Shown here in pieces: positions 11,605-23,683 of a DNA stretch of 64,000 nucleotides. The notes beneath the pieces were generated by a model, which ran no database searches, was not told where the DNA came from, and worked only from the letters and a program-made list of their open reading frames with translations. Each line of letters opens with the position of its first letter. The stretch's first letter is position 1. This DNA is from Ascaphus truei. Its lineage: Eukaryota; Chordata; Amphibia; Anura; Ascaphidae. The position numbers were made by a program, and so were the translations under genes. The DNA lies in contig CM071568.1 of assembly GCA_036426205.1 (NCBI GenBank), forward strand, positions 119,419,745-119,483,744, written 5' to 3'.

Positions 11605-11790
11605 AGAAAATAGCCGTGTTTGTCCAGTTGCGATAGTGCAGAATAAATGAGTTCTTCAGTATTAGGTGATACCTTTTTTATTGGACTAACAATTTATGTC
11701 ATAGGACAAGCTTTAGAGAGTTCTCCACTCTTCTTCAGGTCAAGCAATACTGGTATACACAGGAATCTATGGCTAAAACAGTGTAGAGAC
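11605..11790 (-). repeat. Interspersed repeat with hammerhead-like core
   Basis: On the minus strand at 11,705-11,738 the order is CTGAAGA, a hairpin AGAGT-GGAGA-ACTCT, C, TAAAG, CTT, GTC. This matches the hammerhead layout except that the conserved GAAA is TAAA. Downstream on the same strand lies GTTAGTCCAATAAAAAAGG, and an AATAAA motif occurs nearby. Likely a decayed ribozyme-bearing non-autonomous retroelement or PLE end. Confidence 0.4.
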
Positions 11791-14788
11791 TCTGTAAAGC
11801 AGTAGTTTCCAGCGTCTGGCGAATGAGTATTACTCATTACATGCTTTAATATTTTCTATGTTTGTGAGTGCGCATTTGTTGGAGTTTTATGGAACATTAA
11901 ATTTTGTATCTTAATATAATACACTAGGATCGGGTGCTTTCTTCTCTTTTTATCATATATATAAATATAAATATATATATATTTCATTTTATTTGAATGA
12001 CTGCACTATGTTTTTTTTTAATTTATAATTTTATGGTGGCACTCTCATTTTTTGGAAAGGGAGTTTGATGAAGAACTGAATTGACAGTTATACTGGGTAC
12101 AAGAACAGCAGCCTCTCATACTATGAGTAGAATAATTGTACCTTTTCTAAAAAAATTAAATATTCACTGACATTATTGAGAAACAGTGCATTTGTTCACA
12201 TTGGGAGCCTAGTTTTTTTAGTTTTTTTTATTTGGCCCCACAAAAAAAAGATTTTTGCTTCAATGATTGATACTGTTTCACTCATAAAAAATACTTTGTT
12301 CACAAAGCAAAGCAATGTTCACAACCAACATATCTTTACTCCAAAATGCCACATTTGATCTACTGTCACTGAATAAATTTGAAAGAGGATTCGTGAAAAA
12401 AAAAGAGAAAGGTATTTGACTCATGTTTGAATCATGTATGTTTTGGTATACTGTATAAACAGTTATTTTGATTTCTTGATTCAGCAAAGGAGACAGTGAT
12501 CAGAATGTCCTTGAAATTAGCCAGTAAAAAAAATATTTTCATAATTATAAAAAAAGGGATTTTCAGGGGCAAGAAACAAATCAAGCATGTTTATTTTCAT
12601 GTGAAGGCTAGTCCTACTTTATTTAGGTGTGTGGGAGAATTTACCAAAAGAAAAAGAAATGCAATAACAATGTTGCATTATGATTATTACACTAATTACA
12701 TACATTCTTGCACATATGTACTGTATGACTTACACCAAGTATGAAGAAAACATCTAACTATAAAACAGTACAATTTTTGACACTAATACATCATTGAATG
12801 CAAGATTGACAAATAAAATGAACCAATATTCGAATCCAGATTGGGGTAAAAAAAGACAGCTGAGCCCTTTACCATGCAATCATCATGCAATCACCTTGAA
12901 ATGCTTTCCTTCTCTTGGGCTTGTTTGTAGAATTCAAGACGTTCTCTAGGATTTATGCATTAAAGTCTTCTGGTTGCAAAGTGGGACTATACTGGAAGAA
13001 AAAACTTCATCAAAGGCCCCAAAGGATTCAGTGCTATTTTGCTAATTAAGGTGTATTTTTGTGGTCTGGTTTTCCAGCAAGGCAGCTTATTCTCAATTAC
13101 TATTAACAGAGCTCCCTAAATTCATTCCTCGTGTGAGCAAGGTTTGGTAATTTAACTATTTAACCCACCACTGGACACCTGAGATAAAGGGCAATATTTG
13201 CTATATCGTAAGGCACCTTATAGTCCATTTGTTTGAAAGGGCCATAAGGTTCCTGAAAGCTCAGCATCAGACCTTACATCTTAGCGCTACTTAGTAAATA
13301 TGACCCACAGGAGGATATGCCAGGACAGTACAATTTACAAACATTGATCTAATTCAAGATTAGAGAAAAGGATATTTGACCAGCAGAAAAAGAAAGGGTA
13401 CTTAACGTTTACAGGAAAAATGAAGACAAAAGCAGAGTGAAGGAATTGCAGAGAATGCGTTCCCATGAATAAAAAAATAGTTAAAAAAATAATAAAAAAT
13501 GTATTCATTGGAACGCATTCTCTGAAATCATTTTCGTACATGGAAGTAATGCTCTGCTTTTTTCTTCGTTTTTTCTGTTACCAATATCTGGCAGAGGCAC
13601 ACACAGCACCCCAGGAGAAACGGGTTTCAAGACCAGGATGCTGCACAATCACGTGAGTCCATGGTTATTGCTCCATTTATCACTCATGATACCCATTATA
13701 CATTGATGTATACAAGTCTGGACACTAGAGTGTGTGTAAATCCTTACCGCAGTGCTTTGTGGGATTTTTTCCAGTTATTACATCACCAATTGGGACTTTG
13801 ATGTGTTTTGATATCTATCTACCGGAGGGGTACTCCATTGAAGACTGCTGTTGATTTATTAAGCTATATTCAGCGTTATATGCCTTTGTTTTTTAGAGCA
13901 CCACATAGTATTTGGTCATACTTTACGGTTAGCATAGTAGAAAATTTGGAATTTACTACCATGCAGCCTGGATGGCAAATGTGGAAAATATCTTTAAGGA
14001 AAGGCTCAACATATTTTTAGAAATGTAAGGTATACAAGTTATTGCGTATGCCAAATAAATTAAATAGATTGTTGATTTTCTTCCCTTTGAGACATACAGA
14101 TGTAGCAAGGCTTACCGTTTTTTGGGACCAAGTTAAAACAAGTGCAATCCCCCGGAATTTCTTTGCCTGTCACCACCCCATGACCACAGGTGAGCTGTGT
14201 AAGCAAATAGAGTTTTGCACCTACCGTAGTACTTTTCGGTAACAATAAGGGAAGCTAGTGTGTTTTTATCCTAAATTCAATATAACCCATCCCTTATTTC
14301 CATACTCTGTTTCAGTGTTAAAAAAAACTTGATAACGAAAACTAATTGATAAGTTATTCCATTTTTACAAACGTAAATTAGAGAGAGAAAAATATTATCC
14401 AATAGTGATTTTCTGAGTCACTTGATTTGGTTCCTATAAGAATAAAATGTTGATGTTGATCAACCTGCAGAATCTTCAAAACAAGGATTAAAATATCAAG
14501 AAAACAATTGCACACCCACCCCTTAACAATTTAAAACCCCCAACTTATTTTGAAAAAAATGAATGTAATAAAACATTTAATTTTTTCATCAGGCTGAGTC
14601 AGTGATTACTCCAGCCCACAGTCCTCAGATGATGTAAAAGTCCATTAATGGTGTCTGTACACTCCACATTTATTACCCCTTTTCACACAGCAAACTCACA
14701 CTCTTCTGTTACTCATAAACACCAGTTACCTGGTAGCTGCCTGGTAGCCAAGGGTTGGTACAGGAAATGCAACATTGTAAATATCCAA
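11791..14788. other. No gene seen; AT-rich with one hairpin
   Basis: Short AT repeats at about 11,950-11,980. A hairpin at about 13,450-13,528 has arms GAGAATGCGTTCCCATGAAT / ATTCATTGGAACGCATTCTC. The frames seen are short and AT-driven. The stretch 13,560-13,990 resembles a retroelement untranslated region but has no diagnostic motif. Confidence 0.5.
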
Positions 14789-14912
14789 GTGTTATCTTCT
14801 GGTTGGACTGCCTTTTAGATACTTTGAAGACAACACTGTCATTTTTGGGGTTAATGAGGATCCAGTATTGTCTTTGAAAGTATCCAAAAGGCAGAATAAC
14901 CAGGAGATAACA
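14789..14912. mobile_element. Foldback element
   Basis: The left arm (TTATCTTCTGGTTGGACTGC and TTAGATACTTTGAAGACAA) pairs with the right arm (TTGTCTTTGAAAGTATCC and GCAGAATAACCAGGAGATAA). A partial repeat of the arm occurs at about 15,005-15,035. Confidence 0.7.
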
Positions 14913-15786
14913 CCACCATTTTGGTGATAATGAGAATAAAATTCATGGGAATAACTGCAGGGTATCTAAGGATTAGTAAAGGCAATGATGCAAATACTGT
15001 ATGTCAGTATTGTCCTTCAAAATATCTGAAAGACACTACAACCATTGGCTAGAACTTTCCAGTACTTTCTAATGTCAGGAGAAAATACACATAATTTAAT
15101 ACACACTCAAGCATTTTGTAAATACTAATGGATGAAGCAGTAACACAGTCAACTCTCAACATGTAAACTACTGGGCAGTACCTGTAGATACTTTAAAATT
15201 AATTTATGTTGGAAAATACTTGGTAAAGTAAATACTGTACGTTCTCCGGCCTCTGAATAAATTGTATTGAAAGACATGTACAATTTTATCATTACTGTAA
15301 CTGAACTGGACAAAGGCACGGACACTAAGGGCCTCATGCAGTTAGAGGCGGAAAGGCACTTCTCGCCACTTTTCCGCCTAAAAAGCCTATCCCTATTCAG
15401 AAAGGGGACAGAAAGTGGCGAGATTAAAAAAAAACGCCAATTTTGCTGGCGGTTTTTTTTTTTCCGCAAGTGGCGGGGCGAGAAGGCACTTTTCGCCTAA
15501 AAATCCAACTTTTTCAGCCACCCTGTATTCTAGTAGAGGCGAGTAGCTAAGCGGAGCTATTCGCCTCTCTAGAATACCGTTTCGCTGGCGGATCAGCCAC
15601 ACAAGAAAAAGATGGCAAGTTGCTGCTCAGAGGCAGCGGATAAGTGGCGGATCGGCACTTAGAAAAAATTCAGGCCTTTTTCCTGGCTGGGATTGATGCC
15701 GGGGGTCTCCGGAGCTGATACCATTAATATCAGCACCGGACCCCCCCGGCATGCATCCGAGGCAGGAAAAATGCATTTAAAGCCCA

Positions 15787-15824
15787 CTTCATTACCTTAG
15801 CGGTTAACCGCTAAGGTAATGAAG
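15787..15824. repeat. Perfect 38-bp palindrome
   Basis: A perfect palindrome centred on CGGTT/AACCG with outer arms CTTCATTACCTTAG. It is one of a set of hairpins built around AGCGGTTA..CCGCT in this family. Others are at 15,928-15,982, 16,407-16,457, 18,795-18,842, 19,130-19,165, 43,310-43,345, 44,022-44,070 and 58,683-58,740. Confidence 0.9.
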
Positions 15825-16102
15825 GGGTTAAACAGCCGTGCCAGCTTTATTGTGGGTAGCGGGGGTGGGTGAAGGGGGTATTTGGCCCTTGGTGTTTGTT
15901 TAGGGCTTGCGGGGGGTTGCGGGTGCACTTAACCCCTTCACGACCTAGCGGTTAATACCGCTACGTCATGAAGGGGTTAAGGCCTCCCCCTACCCACCCG
16001 CACAGCCCTAAACAAAAACCGTTCAGGCTAATACCCCCTTCACCCACCCCAACTAACCCAAATAATAAAAAATACACACACCAGCCCCACACTAACTAAA
16101 TA

Positions 16103-16128
16103 AATATTTATATATATATATATAATAA

Positions 16129-16160
<32 letters not shown>

Positions 16161-16162
16161 AT
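16103..16162. repeat. (TA)n-rich simple repeat
   Basis: Interrupted TA dinucleotide run inside the left arm of the palindromic element. Confidence 0.9.
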
Positions 16163-17730
16163 AACCCCCAACACACCTATACCCCCCCTAACATCAGTAT
16201 AGTAATGGCACAATGACTATTATCCACAAATGGATAATAGTGCAGTTGTCCATTTAAAACATACACAACAATAAAGACATTAAATACATATAGCACTCAC
16301 CCATGTCGGCTGCCACGATGAAGGCCATCCTCATCTTCATCATGCCCATGCACCATCCGCTTCTGCAAAACAGACACAGAATTAAAACATCCATGTAATG
16401 TCCCCTAACCCCTTAATCACCATAGCGGTTATTAACCGCTACAGTCATTAAGGGGTTTAACCCACCATCACCACCCCCCCCACATACCCTCCCTCCCACT
16501 AACCCCCCCAACCACCCCTCACCCACTACCCACAGGGGAGTCCTACCAAATACCCTTGGGGCCAATACCCCCTCCCCCAGCACATACAGTACAATAATGT
16601 GCCAAATAACTATTATCCACATAGGGATAATACATTATTTGGCCATTATTAAACACATTAAATACCGTAATAAAGTAAAGAGAATTGTACTAACCTCATC
16701 AATAAGAAGGCTCAGTCGCCAGCATCATCCTTGGGGTCCGTTGCCAAAATAATAAATAGCCAATACATCTCAATTACATTAACATACCAAGGAACCCCTT
16801 AATCACCTTTTCGGGTACTAACCTCAAAGGTAATTAAGGGGTGAAGCCATCCTGCAATGGCAACACCACTTATGCATAACATCCTCAATGAATTAAAAAG
16901 CAATTTCCTACACAAATCTCATGTAATCATTCAATCTGAAGCCTCAAATGCCACTTAAAACATAGCATTTACAGTGTATACATGTAGCATAACATGTAAA
17001 CTACATGTACACGCTGCAAATCAATGTTAACAATACAGTAATCCAACTCAAATAGCCTGACATCACAAGAAGTATATTAGGTCAGCAAATAAAGTCACCA
17101 TCAATGAATTAACAGACATGAATTACATCCCTAAACAATTAAAATACCATCCATACCAATTACACAATTAATATAGCTATCGTAACATAGAACAAGTTCA
17201 AAACATACAAAAAAGGACACCAACAATTACAATATACTATAGCAAGCCTCTCCATAACCTACAGTACAGCATAAAGCCCAAAACTTACATCTCTCTAATA
17301 ATAAAATACATTTAACACACATCTATGCAAAGCAGCATAGCCACAATCATTTACAATACAGAAAATCAAGCTTTAACAACACTATCATTTCTTACTCTGT
17401 ATGTATATATCTCTCTAGACATACATTCATACATACAGTGGCAAGAAATGATATGCATAAATAAAAATGAAGACATGAAAAAGCCAAAAAAAAAACACAT
17501 TAACATTAAATACATTTCTTTATTTAACTTACCATTACTTGACCCCACCGACTCCCGTTGATCAGCTTACTCACGAACCAATCCACGAACAGGAACCCAT
17601 AAAATATAAAACCATAAAATAATAAACATTAAAATAATAAAACACGACAATCCAGGGGTCTTCTAGTTGTAATCCATCTTCATCTGTATTCTTCTACCTT
17701 CTTCCGGGGTCTTCTTGCCGTCCGGTGCCA

Positions 17731-18215
17731 CGCCCTGGTCTTCTTTCTTCAGAGGAGGTCCTTCCTCCTCGGCATCTGGCTTCAAAATGAGATGTGGGAA
17801 GTCTATCCCTACTCTGATTGGTTCAAGTACCATGTGACAGAGGCTTGAGGGAGAAAGGATGTGACATCATTGAAAGCCTCCTTCACATGGTACTTGAACC
17901 AATAAGAGTAGGGATAGACTTCCCACGCTCTGATTGGCTGCCGTACCATGTGAGTCCGGCCATGTGTCTTTTCATGACGTCATCTTAAAGGCAATTGCAG
18001 CAAAGCCATTCTGATTGGCTGTGCTGTCATTGCCTTTAAGTGACGTCATCATTTTTTTTTACATCGGCCAAAACACATGGTTTTCACGGCCCAATCAGGG
18101 CCGTGGGAACCATATGATGAAAATGTGACGTCATAGGCCTTTAAAAGCCTATGTCGTCTCATTTTGAAGCCAGACGCCGAGGAGGAAGGACCTCCTCTGA
18201 AGAAAGAAGACCAGG
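17731..18215. repeat. Central hairpin of the palindromic element
   Basis: CCTGGTCTTCTTTCTTCAGA at about 17,731 is matched inverted at about 18,195-18,214, and the inner arms carry CATGTGA / TCACATGG, ATGACGTCAT and CCAATCAGA / TCTGATTGG. The same centre occurs at 52,860-53,222 and 58,800-59,110. Several TGACGTCA and CCAAT-box-like motifs lie in it, so it has promoter-like content. Confidence 0.8.
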
Positions 18216-18562
18216 GCGTGGCAACGGACGCAAGAAGACCCCGGAAGAAGGTAGAAGAATACAGATGAAGATGGATTCAACTAGAAGACCCCTGGATTGT
18301 CGTGTTTTATTATTTTAATGTTTATTATTTTATGGTTTTTTATTTTATGGGTTCCTGTTCGTGGATTGGTTCGTGAGTAAGCTGATCAACGGGAGTCGGT
18401 GGGGTCAAGTAATGGTAAGTTAAATAAAGAAATGTATTTAATGTAACTGTGGTTTTTTTTGCTTTTTCATGTGTTAATTTTTTTTTATGCATATCATTTC
18501 TTGCCACTGTATGTATGAATGTATGTCTAGAGATGTATTGGCTTTTTATTATTTTGGCAACG

Positions 18563-18607
18563 GACCCCAAGGATGATGCTGGCGACGGAGCCTTCTTATT
18601 GATGAGG
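18563..18607 (+). other. Exon-like segment in right arm
   Basis: The segment reads ATDPKDDAGDGAFLLMR in one frame and is followed by GTTAGT, a donor-like site. The inverted copy is in the left arm (about 16,690-16,745). Coding status is unproven. Confidence 0.3.
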
Positions 18608-18889
18608 TTAGTACAATTCTCTTTACTTTATTACGGTATTTAATGTGTTTAATAATGGCCAAATAATGTATTATCCCTATGTGCTGGGGGAGGGGGTATT
18701 GGGCCCAAGGGTATTTGGTAGGACTCCCCTGTGGGTAGTGGGTGTAGGGTGGTTGGGGGGTTAGTGGGGGGGGTATGTGGTGATGGTGGGTTAACCCTTA
18801 ATGACTGTAGCGGTTAATACCCGCTATGGTGATTAAGGGGTTAGGGGACATTACATTGGATGTTTTAAATTTTGTGTCTGTTTTGCAGA

Positions 18890-18949
18890 AGCGGATGGTG
18901 CATGGGCATGATGAAGATGAGGATGGCTTCATCGTGGCAGCCGCACATG
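18890..18949 (+). other. Exon-like acidic segment with splice signals
   Basis: Preceded by TGTCTGTTTTGCAG (acceptor-like) and followed by GTGAGT (donor-like). It encodes KRMVHGHDEDEDGFIVAA in one frame. The corresponding segment in the second family member (about 43,918-43,977, minus strand) keeps an acceptor-like TTTTGCAG and a donor GTAAGT and reads HRREHGQDEDEDEDG, so both signals and the acidic run are conserved. A spliced transcript across the arm is possible. The function is unknown. Confidence 0.35.
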
Positions 18950-19194
18950 GGTGAGTGCTATATGTATTTAATGTCTTTATTGTTGTGTATGTATTTTAAA
19001 TGGACAACTGCACTATTATCCATTTGTGGATAATAGTAATGTTGCCCATTACTGTATTGTATGTTGTGTATTGCTGCTATGTTTATTGGGGGCATTTGTC
19101 CCCAATAAACATGCTATTCTGCGTTAACCCCTTCATTACCTTAGCAGCTATCCGCTATGGTAATGAAGCAGCATTAATGTATTTTAATAATATT

Positions 19195-19465
19195 GTGCGG
19201 GAGCAGGGGGCCCCCTGAGCTGAACCGCATTTATTTGTGGCTCAGAGACCCCCTGCTTCCCGAGTTACAGGCCCCGGTTTGGGGCATCGGTTACAGTGTG
19301 GACGCCATGTTTGTTGCGGGCACGTAGCGTATTGGATGCTATAAACATGGCGGCAACACTGCCCATCCGATCACACATACCGGGGCCTGTAACTCGGGAA
19401 GCAGGGGGTCCCTGGTCCACAAAGTGATGCGGTTCAGCTCGGGGGACCCCCTGCTCACTGAACAG
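19195..19465. repeat. Nested palindrome, about 270 bp
   Basis: Arms begin GAGCAGGGGG and end CCCCCTGCTC, pairing through GAGCTGAACCGCAT / ATGCGGTTCAGCTC and CCGAGTTACAGGCCCCGG / CCGGGGCCTGTAACTCGG. The loop region repeats TATAAACATGGCGGCAACA / its diverged complement. The same unit lies at 43,376-43,641. Confidence 0.9.
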
Positions 19466-19561
19466 TTTTATTAAATAAATATTCATGCTGCTTCGTTACC
19501 GTAACAAATACCCTGTAAGGTAAGGAACAAGTCTTTATTGATATGTGTATTTTACTCATAG

Positions 19562-19818
19562 TGTAGATGTGCAGAGGGTCTCCGGAGCTGAAGCACTTTT
19601 GTTTTAGGTCCGGGGACCCCCTGCTCCCCGAGATACAGGCCCCTTTAGGGGGTGCCGGTATCCCTCTGCTTTGTTTACATGCCGCGGTCACATGATCGGG
19701 ACCTTTAAATGCAGAGTGATACCGGCACCTCATAAAGGGGCCTGCATCTCAGGAAGCAGGGGTCCTCCGACCTGAAACCAATGCGGTTCAGCTCCGGAGA
19801 CCCCCTGCACATGTACAC
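19562..19818. repeat. Nested palindrome, about 257 bp
   Basis: Arms pair from GATGTGCAGAGGGTCTCCGG to CCGGAGACCCCCTGCACATG, with inner arms GAGATACAGGCCCCTTTA / TAAAGGGGCCTGCATCTC. The equivalent unit is at 43,022-43,278. Confidence 0.9.
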
Positions 19819-20111
19819 TATGAATAAAAGTTGTTTTAAAAATAATTTTTATTGTGCTGATGTTTGCGCCGAGAGAGCAGCGGATCTCTCTCGGCTGCAA
19901 ACACAACTCGGCAGGGGACGGCTTCTCGGCAGTTTGTCGCCAGGCAGCCGTCCCGCCATCGGTTACACGCCATTTCATCAAATGGTGGTGGCTAATTCAT
20001 TCGCCAGGGATTCGCCCCTTACAGCATACAGCCAGTTTAACACGCCAAAAACATGGCTAATTGCTAAACTGGCGAAAGCATTTTTTCGCTGCTTACTGCT
20101 TGAGTCCCTAA

Positions 20112-21003
20112 ATCTACTGAGGACATTTATCAGCGAGAAGTTGCAAATAAGAAAGCCAAGGCAGGATTCACAGACCCATTTGTCATGGTTGCCAGGGGGT
20201 GGGTGTCTGGTGCTCTGAATGCTGCTGTGTTTGCTGCTGCTGTCTCTTCCATGCTGTTCTGTTTTTGCTTTGCATGTGTCATTGCAGAGAGCGCATGCGC
20301 AGGTTTCATTTACAGGGAGATTTAGTGTGCCATCTGCCAGACACATAATGTAATTGCAATTAAATAAATAAACCCCATAAATAATTCTGTTGGATGCCTG
20401 CAGTCGTACCGCCATCAACAAAGTGTTCCCTAGAGTGGAATCTCGCATCTTGCAATGGTACCGGAACCAGTAAGTCTTGCTACATCTGTGCTTGTGTTTT
20501 TTTTTTATCCTAATCAATTATATTACTATGTAGTGTATTAAAGTCTCATTGATGCAAAACTAGTGCAAACAATACCACAAAAGCACCAGATGAAAGAAGA
20601 ACATCATGTAGGATGCAATGGGATTTTTGGCTTTAATAAATATATTGCAGATTGTTGCTCCTATAAGTTCACTATTTTGCAGAAATTGATAAATAGCCTA
20701 AATGTCTTTCAGAGTTTCATGGACCTGTCCTGAATTTACCAGAATCACACTGTAATCCTGAAATGGTAAGGGGAAAATTCATGAAGAAATATCTTCTCCT
20801 CGGTTCCCTGAAGCTCAATTTGTTTCCCATTGGTTATAGTACTATGATAGTTACTTCCTTCCCAATGTGTCATGATGTCCTTATATTTTTCTCTTACAAT
20901 TCAGTCCTTTCCCTCATTAGGATAACATCTTCTACTCCGTTAAATCCTCCCTAACCTGATTTCACAATTGTATTAGTCATTAAAAGCTTTGCAAAACCGC
21001 ATT
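20112..21003. other. Flank between elements; one exon-like segment
   Basis: At 20,404-20,469 a 66-nt stretch is bounded by CTGCAG and GTAAGT and reads RTAINKVFPRVESRILQWYR in one frame. It could be a host or transposon exon, but I do not recognise it. Nearby sequence at 20,215-20,285 is shared with 6.0-6.1 kb, which argues for repeat origin. Otherwise nothing is seen. Confidence 0.25.
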
Positions 21004-21160
21004 AAAAAATGAAAACATGGAGGCGCATGCGCGATGGCAGAGAGTATGGATGCATGATTCCAGTGCTCCATGCCCCGCTCATAATATAAAGAAATAAAAT
21101 ACCTTTACTCCATACTGAACTGCTAGAATTTAACTACTATAACTCTACTAAACTACCAGG

Positions 21161-22090
21161 ATGTCAAAACGGGCAGCCAAAACGCCGAAATCAAAGGGGC
21201 TCCCGCTATATTTTAACAGCACAAGGAGCAGCGGGCGGAGGCCATAATGGCGCCGAATTCAAATCAGGGCTCTGATTCGGAACGGGACGGAGAGAAGGAG
21301 GACGGCGAGAACGCTGAAGACAGGCCAGTTAGGCTTGTCGATTTCAATCGTTTATATACCGACCTCAAAACCCTCTTGCAAGCAGAAATTAAAGAGCAGG
21401 GGAGGGAAATCAGTAGCCTGAGAGCGCACAGGTCGAGTTGAGACACACTGGACATTGTTTACCACCCGCAGCAACCAAACCAATGCAAAAAAAACACAGA
21501 GATGCAATCCAAATTAATGACCTGAAGAGAACGGAAGACGAGAAAATCGGGTTACGTCCAATAATAGAATATACGGGGGGTCCCTGAAGAAGCGGGGATT
21601 GCGAGGAATTCTCTGAGATGGATGGGGATGCTGCCGATACCCCCAGGGAAAGACTGGAGATGGATCGCTGCCATAGAGCCCTGAGAACGGACCGACGCAG
21701 TCAGATCAAACCCGGATATCATAGCGCGGCTGCACTTCTACAAGACCAGGGAGCCATCCTCCAAAAGACCCGCGCTAAACCCCTAAATAGAATTCGAAGG
21801 AGCAAATTGCTCTCTTCCAGGACTTATCCCCCCTAACCCCTGCTGGACGCAGGGCCCTGCCCCCTCACAAAAGTGCTGAGGGACAACAACGTCCGATACC
21901 GTTGGACTTTCCCTTTTGGATTGTCCGTCAGCAAAAATGGACGGCCTTTCACATGAAGGAGATTGGGGAGGGAGAGGTGTTCCTCCAGAAATTAGGCCTC
22001 AAGGGACCCCGCCAGCGCCGGTGGAAGAGGAGGAGATCCCGGGCCCCCTGCGGCAACAGCGGGACAATCGCCCCGGTCTCCACGGAATAA
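21161..22090 (+). pseudogene. L1 ORF1 (nucleic-acid-binding protein), decayed
   Basis: ORF1 proteins of L1 form trimers through a coiled coil and bind element RNA. Here a start at 21,161 (MSKRAAKTPKSKG) runs into a stop at 21,245. The frame resumes at 21,247 with MAPNSNQGSDSERDG and the coiled-coil phrase FNRLYTDLKTLLQAEIKEQG. It breaks again and continues with MDRCHRALR and MDFPFWIVRQQKW-type fragments in shifted frames up to 22,090. Order and content match the intact ORF1 of copy 3 (37,918-38,988), which makes the assignment firm despite at least three breaks. Confidence 0.8.
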
Positions 22091-22429
22091 AAGATGAGGT
22101 GCACAAGGCAAAGTCCTCTCTAAATAATCCTCATTGTTTGGGTATTAGTTTCCCAGTTATCAGTTTTAAGTTCCCGGTTATACCCGCTACGGACTTAAGC
22201 CGCTTACATTATAGCAAGATCAGCTTGATTTAAGGTTCCCCTGCTGGAGGGGCAAAAATCCTCGTTTTCCCACCTGTAAAAGACTGCTGTACCACCTGGA
22301 CGAGGAAACAGGAGGTCCAAAGATGGAGGCACCCACGAGGCGAGAAAACCCAGCTTGGAACGCAGGAGCAGGAAACCACCATCAACCTGGATGAGAGCGC
22401 GAACACAGCCGTCCAGGACGAACGACGCT

Positions 22430-22520
22430 CCCAAATGGCGGCGGGCCGGATGTCCGGCGCCATAGGAAGTGCGCGGGAGCGCCATCTGGAGGAGGCAAAA
22501 GACCCTAAGGACGTCAGGAG
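22430..22520. promoter_or_regulatory. Promoter-like CpG-rich block in L1 spacer (copy 1)
   Basis: A GC-rich stretch between ORF1 and ORF2 with AAATGGCGGCG and GCGCCATCTGG (YY1-like, both orientations), CCGGATGTCCGG (ETS-like) and GGACGTCAGG (CRE-like). The other two copies carry comparable sets at the same relative position. Downstream (22,690-23,220) the spacer is strongly purine-rich. Confidence 0.4.
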
Positions 22521-23683
22521 CGGCGACAGCGTCACGCGGGCGACCCGGCCTGGCGGGAATTTCAATTTTCGCCGGTCCCAAGCGCCGCAACTGCAGGGCA
22601 GCAGCACCGCAAGCGACACACCCACAACGCCGAGCGAAGAAGGCCTAGTGGACATACCCCGGGAGGGTACCCAGGGGTGGAAGGCCTAAGAGGGGGGGGA
22701 AAGGAGTTCCACACAGGGCTATAAGAGGGAAGTTAGATCAGCAGCGGAAGGCAGGATAGAATAAGGGTAAAGTAGGTGCACATATAAGAAGGCAGATATA
22801 GCCGCTGGGGGAGGCAGAGGTGGAAGAGGTAAGGGAGTAAGCGGGTGGGGCAAGAGGAGGCATAAGGGGTGATGAAATAGGACAGGAGACAGATGGAAGA
22901 AGCAAGTGGAGTAGCAGTGGGAGGAGGGCGGGAGGGAGGAAGTAAGAACAATGGTTTTTACTCCAGAGGAAGAAGGGAGAGGTGTATTTAGAAGGCATAG
23001 CAAGTAATGATTGAGGCCGGGGTAGGTTATGAAAAGGATTAGAGGGGAATGAGACACAGGGAAATGGAAAAGGTCAGAAGAGAGCTCGTCAGGGAAGGGA
23101 GTCCGAAGAGAAACTAGAAGGGAGAGATAGTACACCAAAGAGCGTTCTCTAAGAGAGGTGGAAGATAAGGAGGCCACCCGTCCAGTTAGGGAAATAAAGG
23201 GCAAGGACGCAAGCGGTAGCACTTAATACTGGGGTTAGCGATAAACCCAGGAGTTATAAGTTATATAGGTATTGTGCAAGTTTTTGGTTTAGGAGCGGGG
23301 CGGGAGCTGAGGGATCTCAGCCTGCTCTGCGGTCCGCATGGGCCAGGGGCTGGGAAGGGGTTATCCCAGCGAAGTCCTTTGGGAGGGAGGGGGTTCACGA
23401 AGTGAGATAACATCGGAGAGGGCCCAGTGGCCGGTGCCCAGCCCCCAAAGGCAATGGAATCTGAGCCAAGTTGGCAGGGCCACAGCTCGGAGGACACTAA
23501 TTGTTTTTTGTTCTATGTGTGTCATTCCCCATGTTTCCCTATTGTTTCCCCCCAACCCACAGGACCCACCATCCAAAGATCATCGTGAGTGCTACAGGTC
23601 GGAGACGGCTCTTCCTCAGTCTCGGTTCCTGGCGAAACACACACCTCCACCGCCCCCTGCTGCAGGTTCAGTTCAAGTCAAGG

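Larger units (their letters stand above)
15329..20108. mobile_element. Giant nested-palindrome element, PIF/Harbinger-like ends
   Basis: The ends are imperfect terminal inverted repeats: GGGCCTCATGCAGTTAGAGG on the left and, reverse-complemented, GGGACTCAAGCAGTAAGCAG on the right (about 22 of 26 matching). Both sides are flanked by TAA (15,326-15,328 and 20,109-20,111), the TWA-type duplication of PIF/Harbinger transposons. The interior is one large inverted repeat centred near 17,973. Outer blocks pair off-axis because the left arm holds about 645 bp (about 16,765-17,410) missing from the right arm. Smaller hairpins sit inside the arms. There is no transposase frame. Splice-flanked acidic segments occur in the arms (see separate entries). 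Related copies are at 42.9-53.2 kb and 58.0-60.2 kb. The superfamily assignment rests on end sequence and TSD only. Confidence 0.7.

Noticed and set aside
19978..20517. 179-codon minus-strand frame across the element end
   Set aside because: It crosses the TIR and unrelated flank without a motif; a splice-bounded segment on the other strand explains part of it better.
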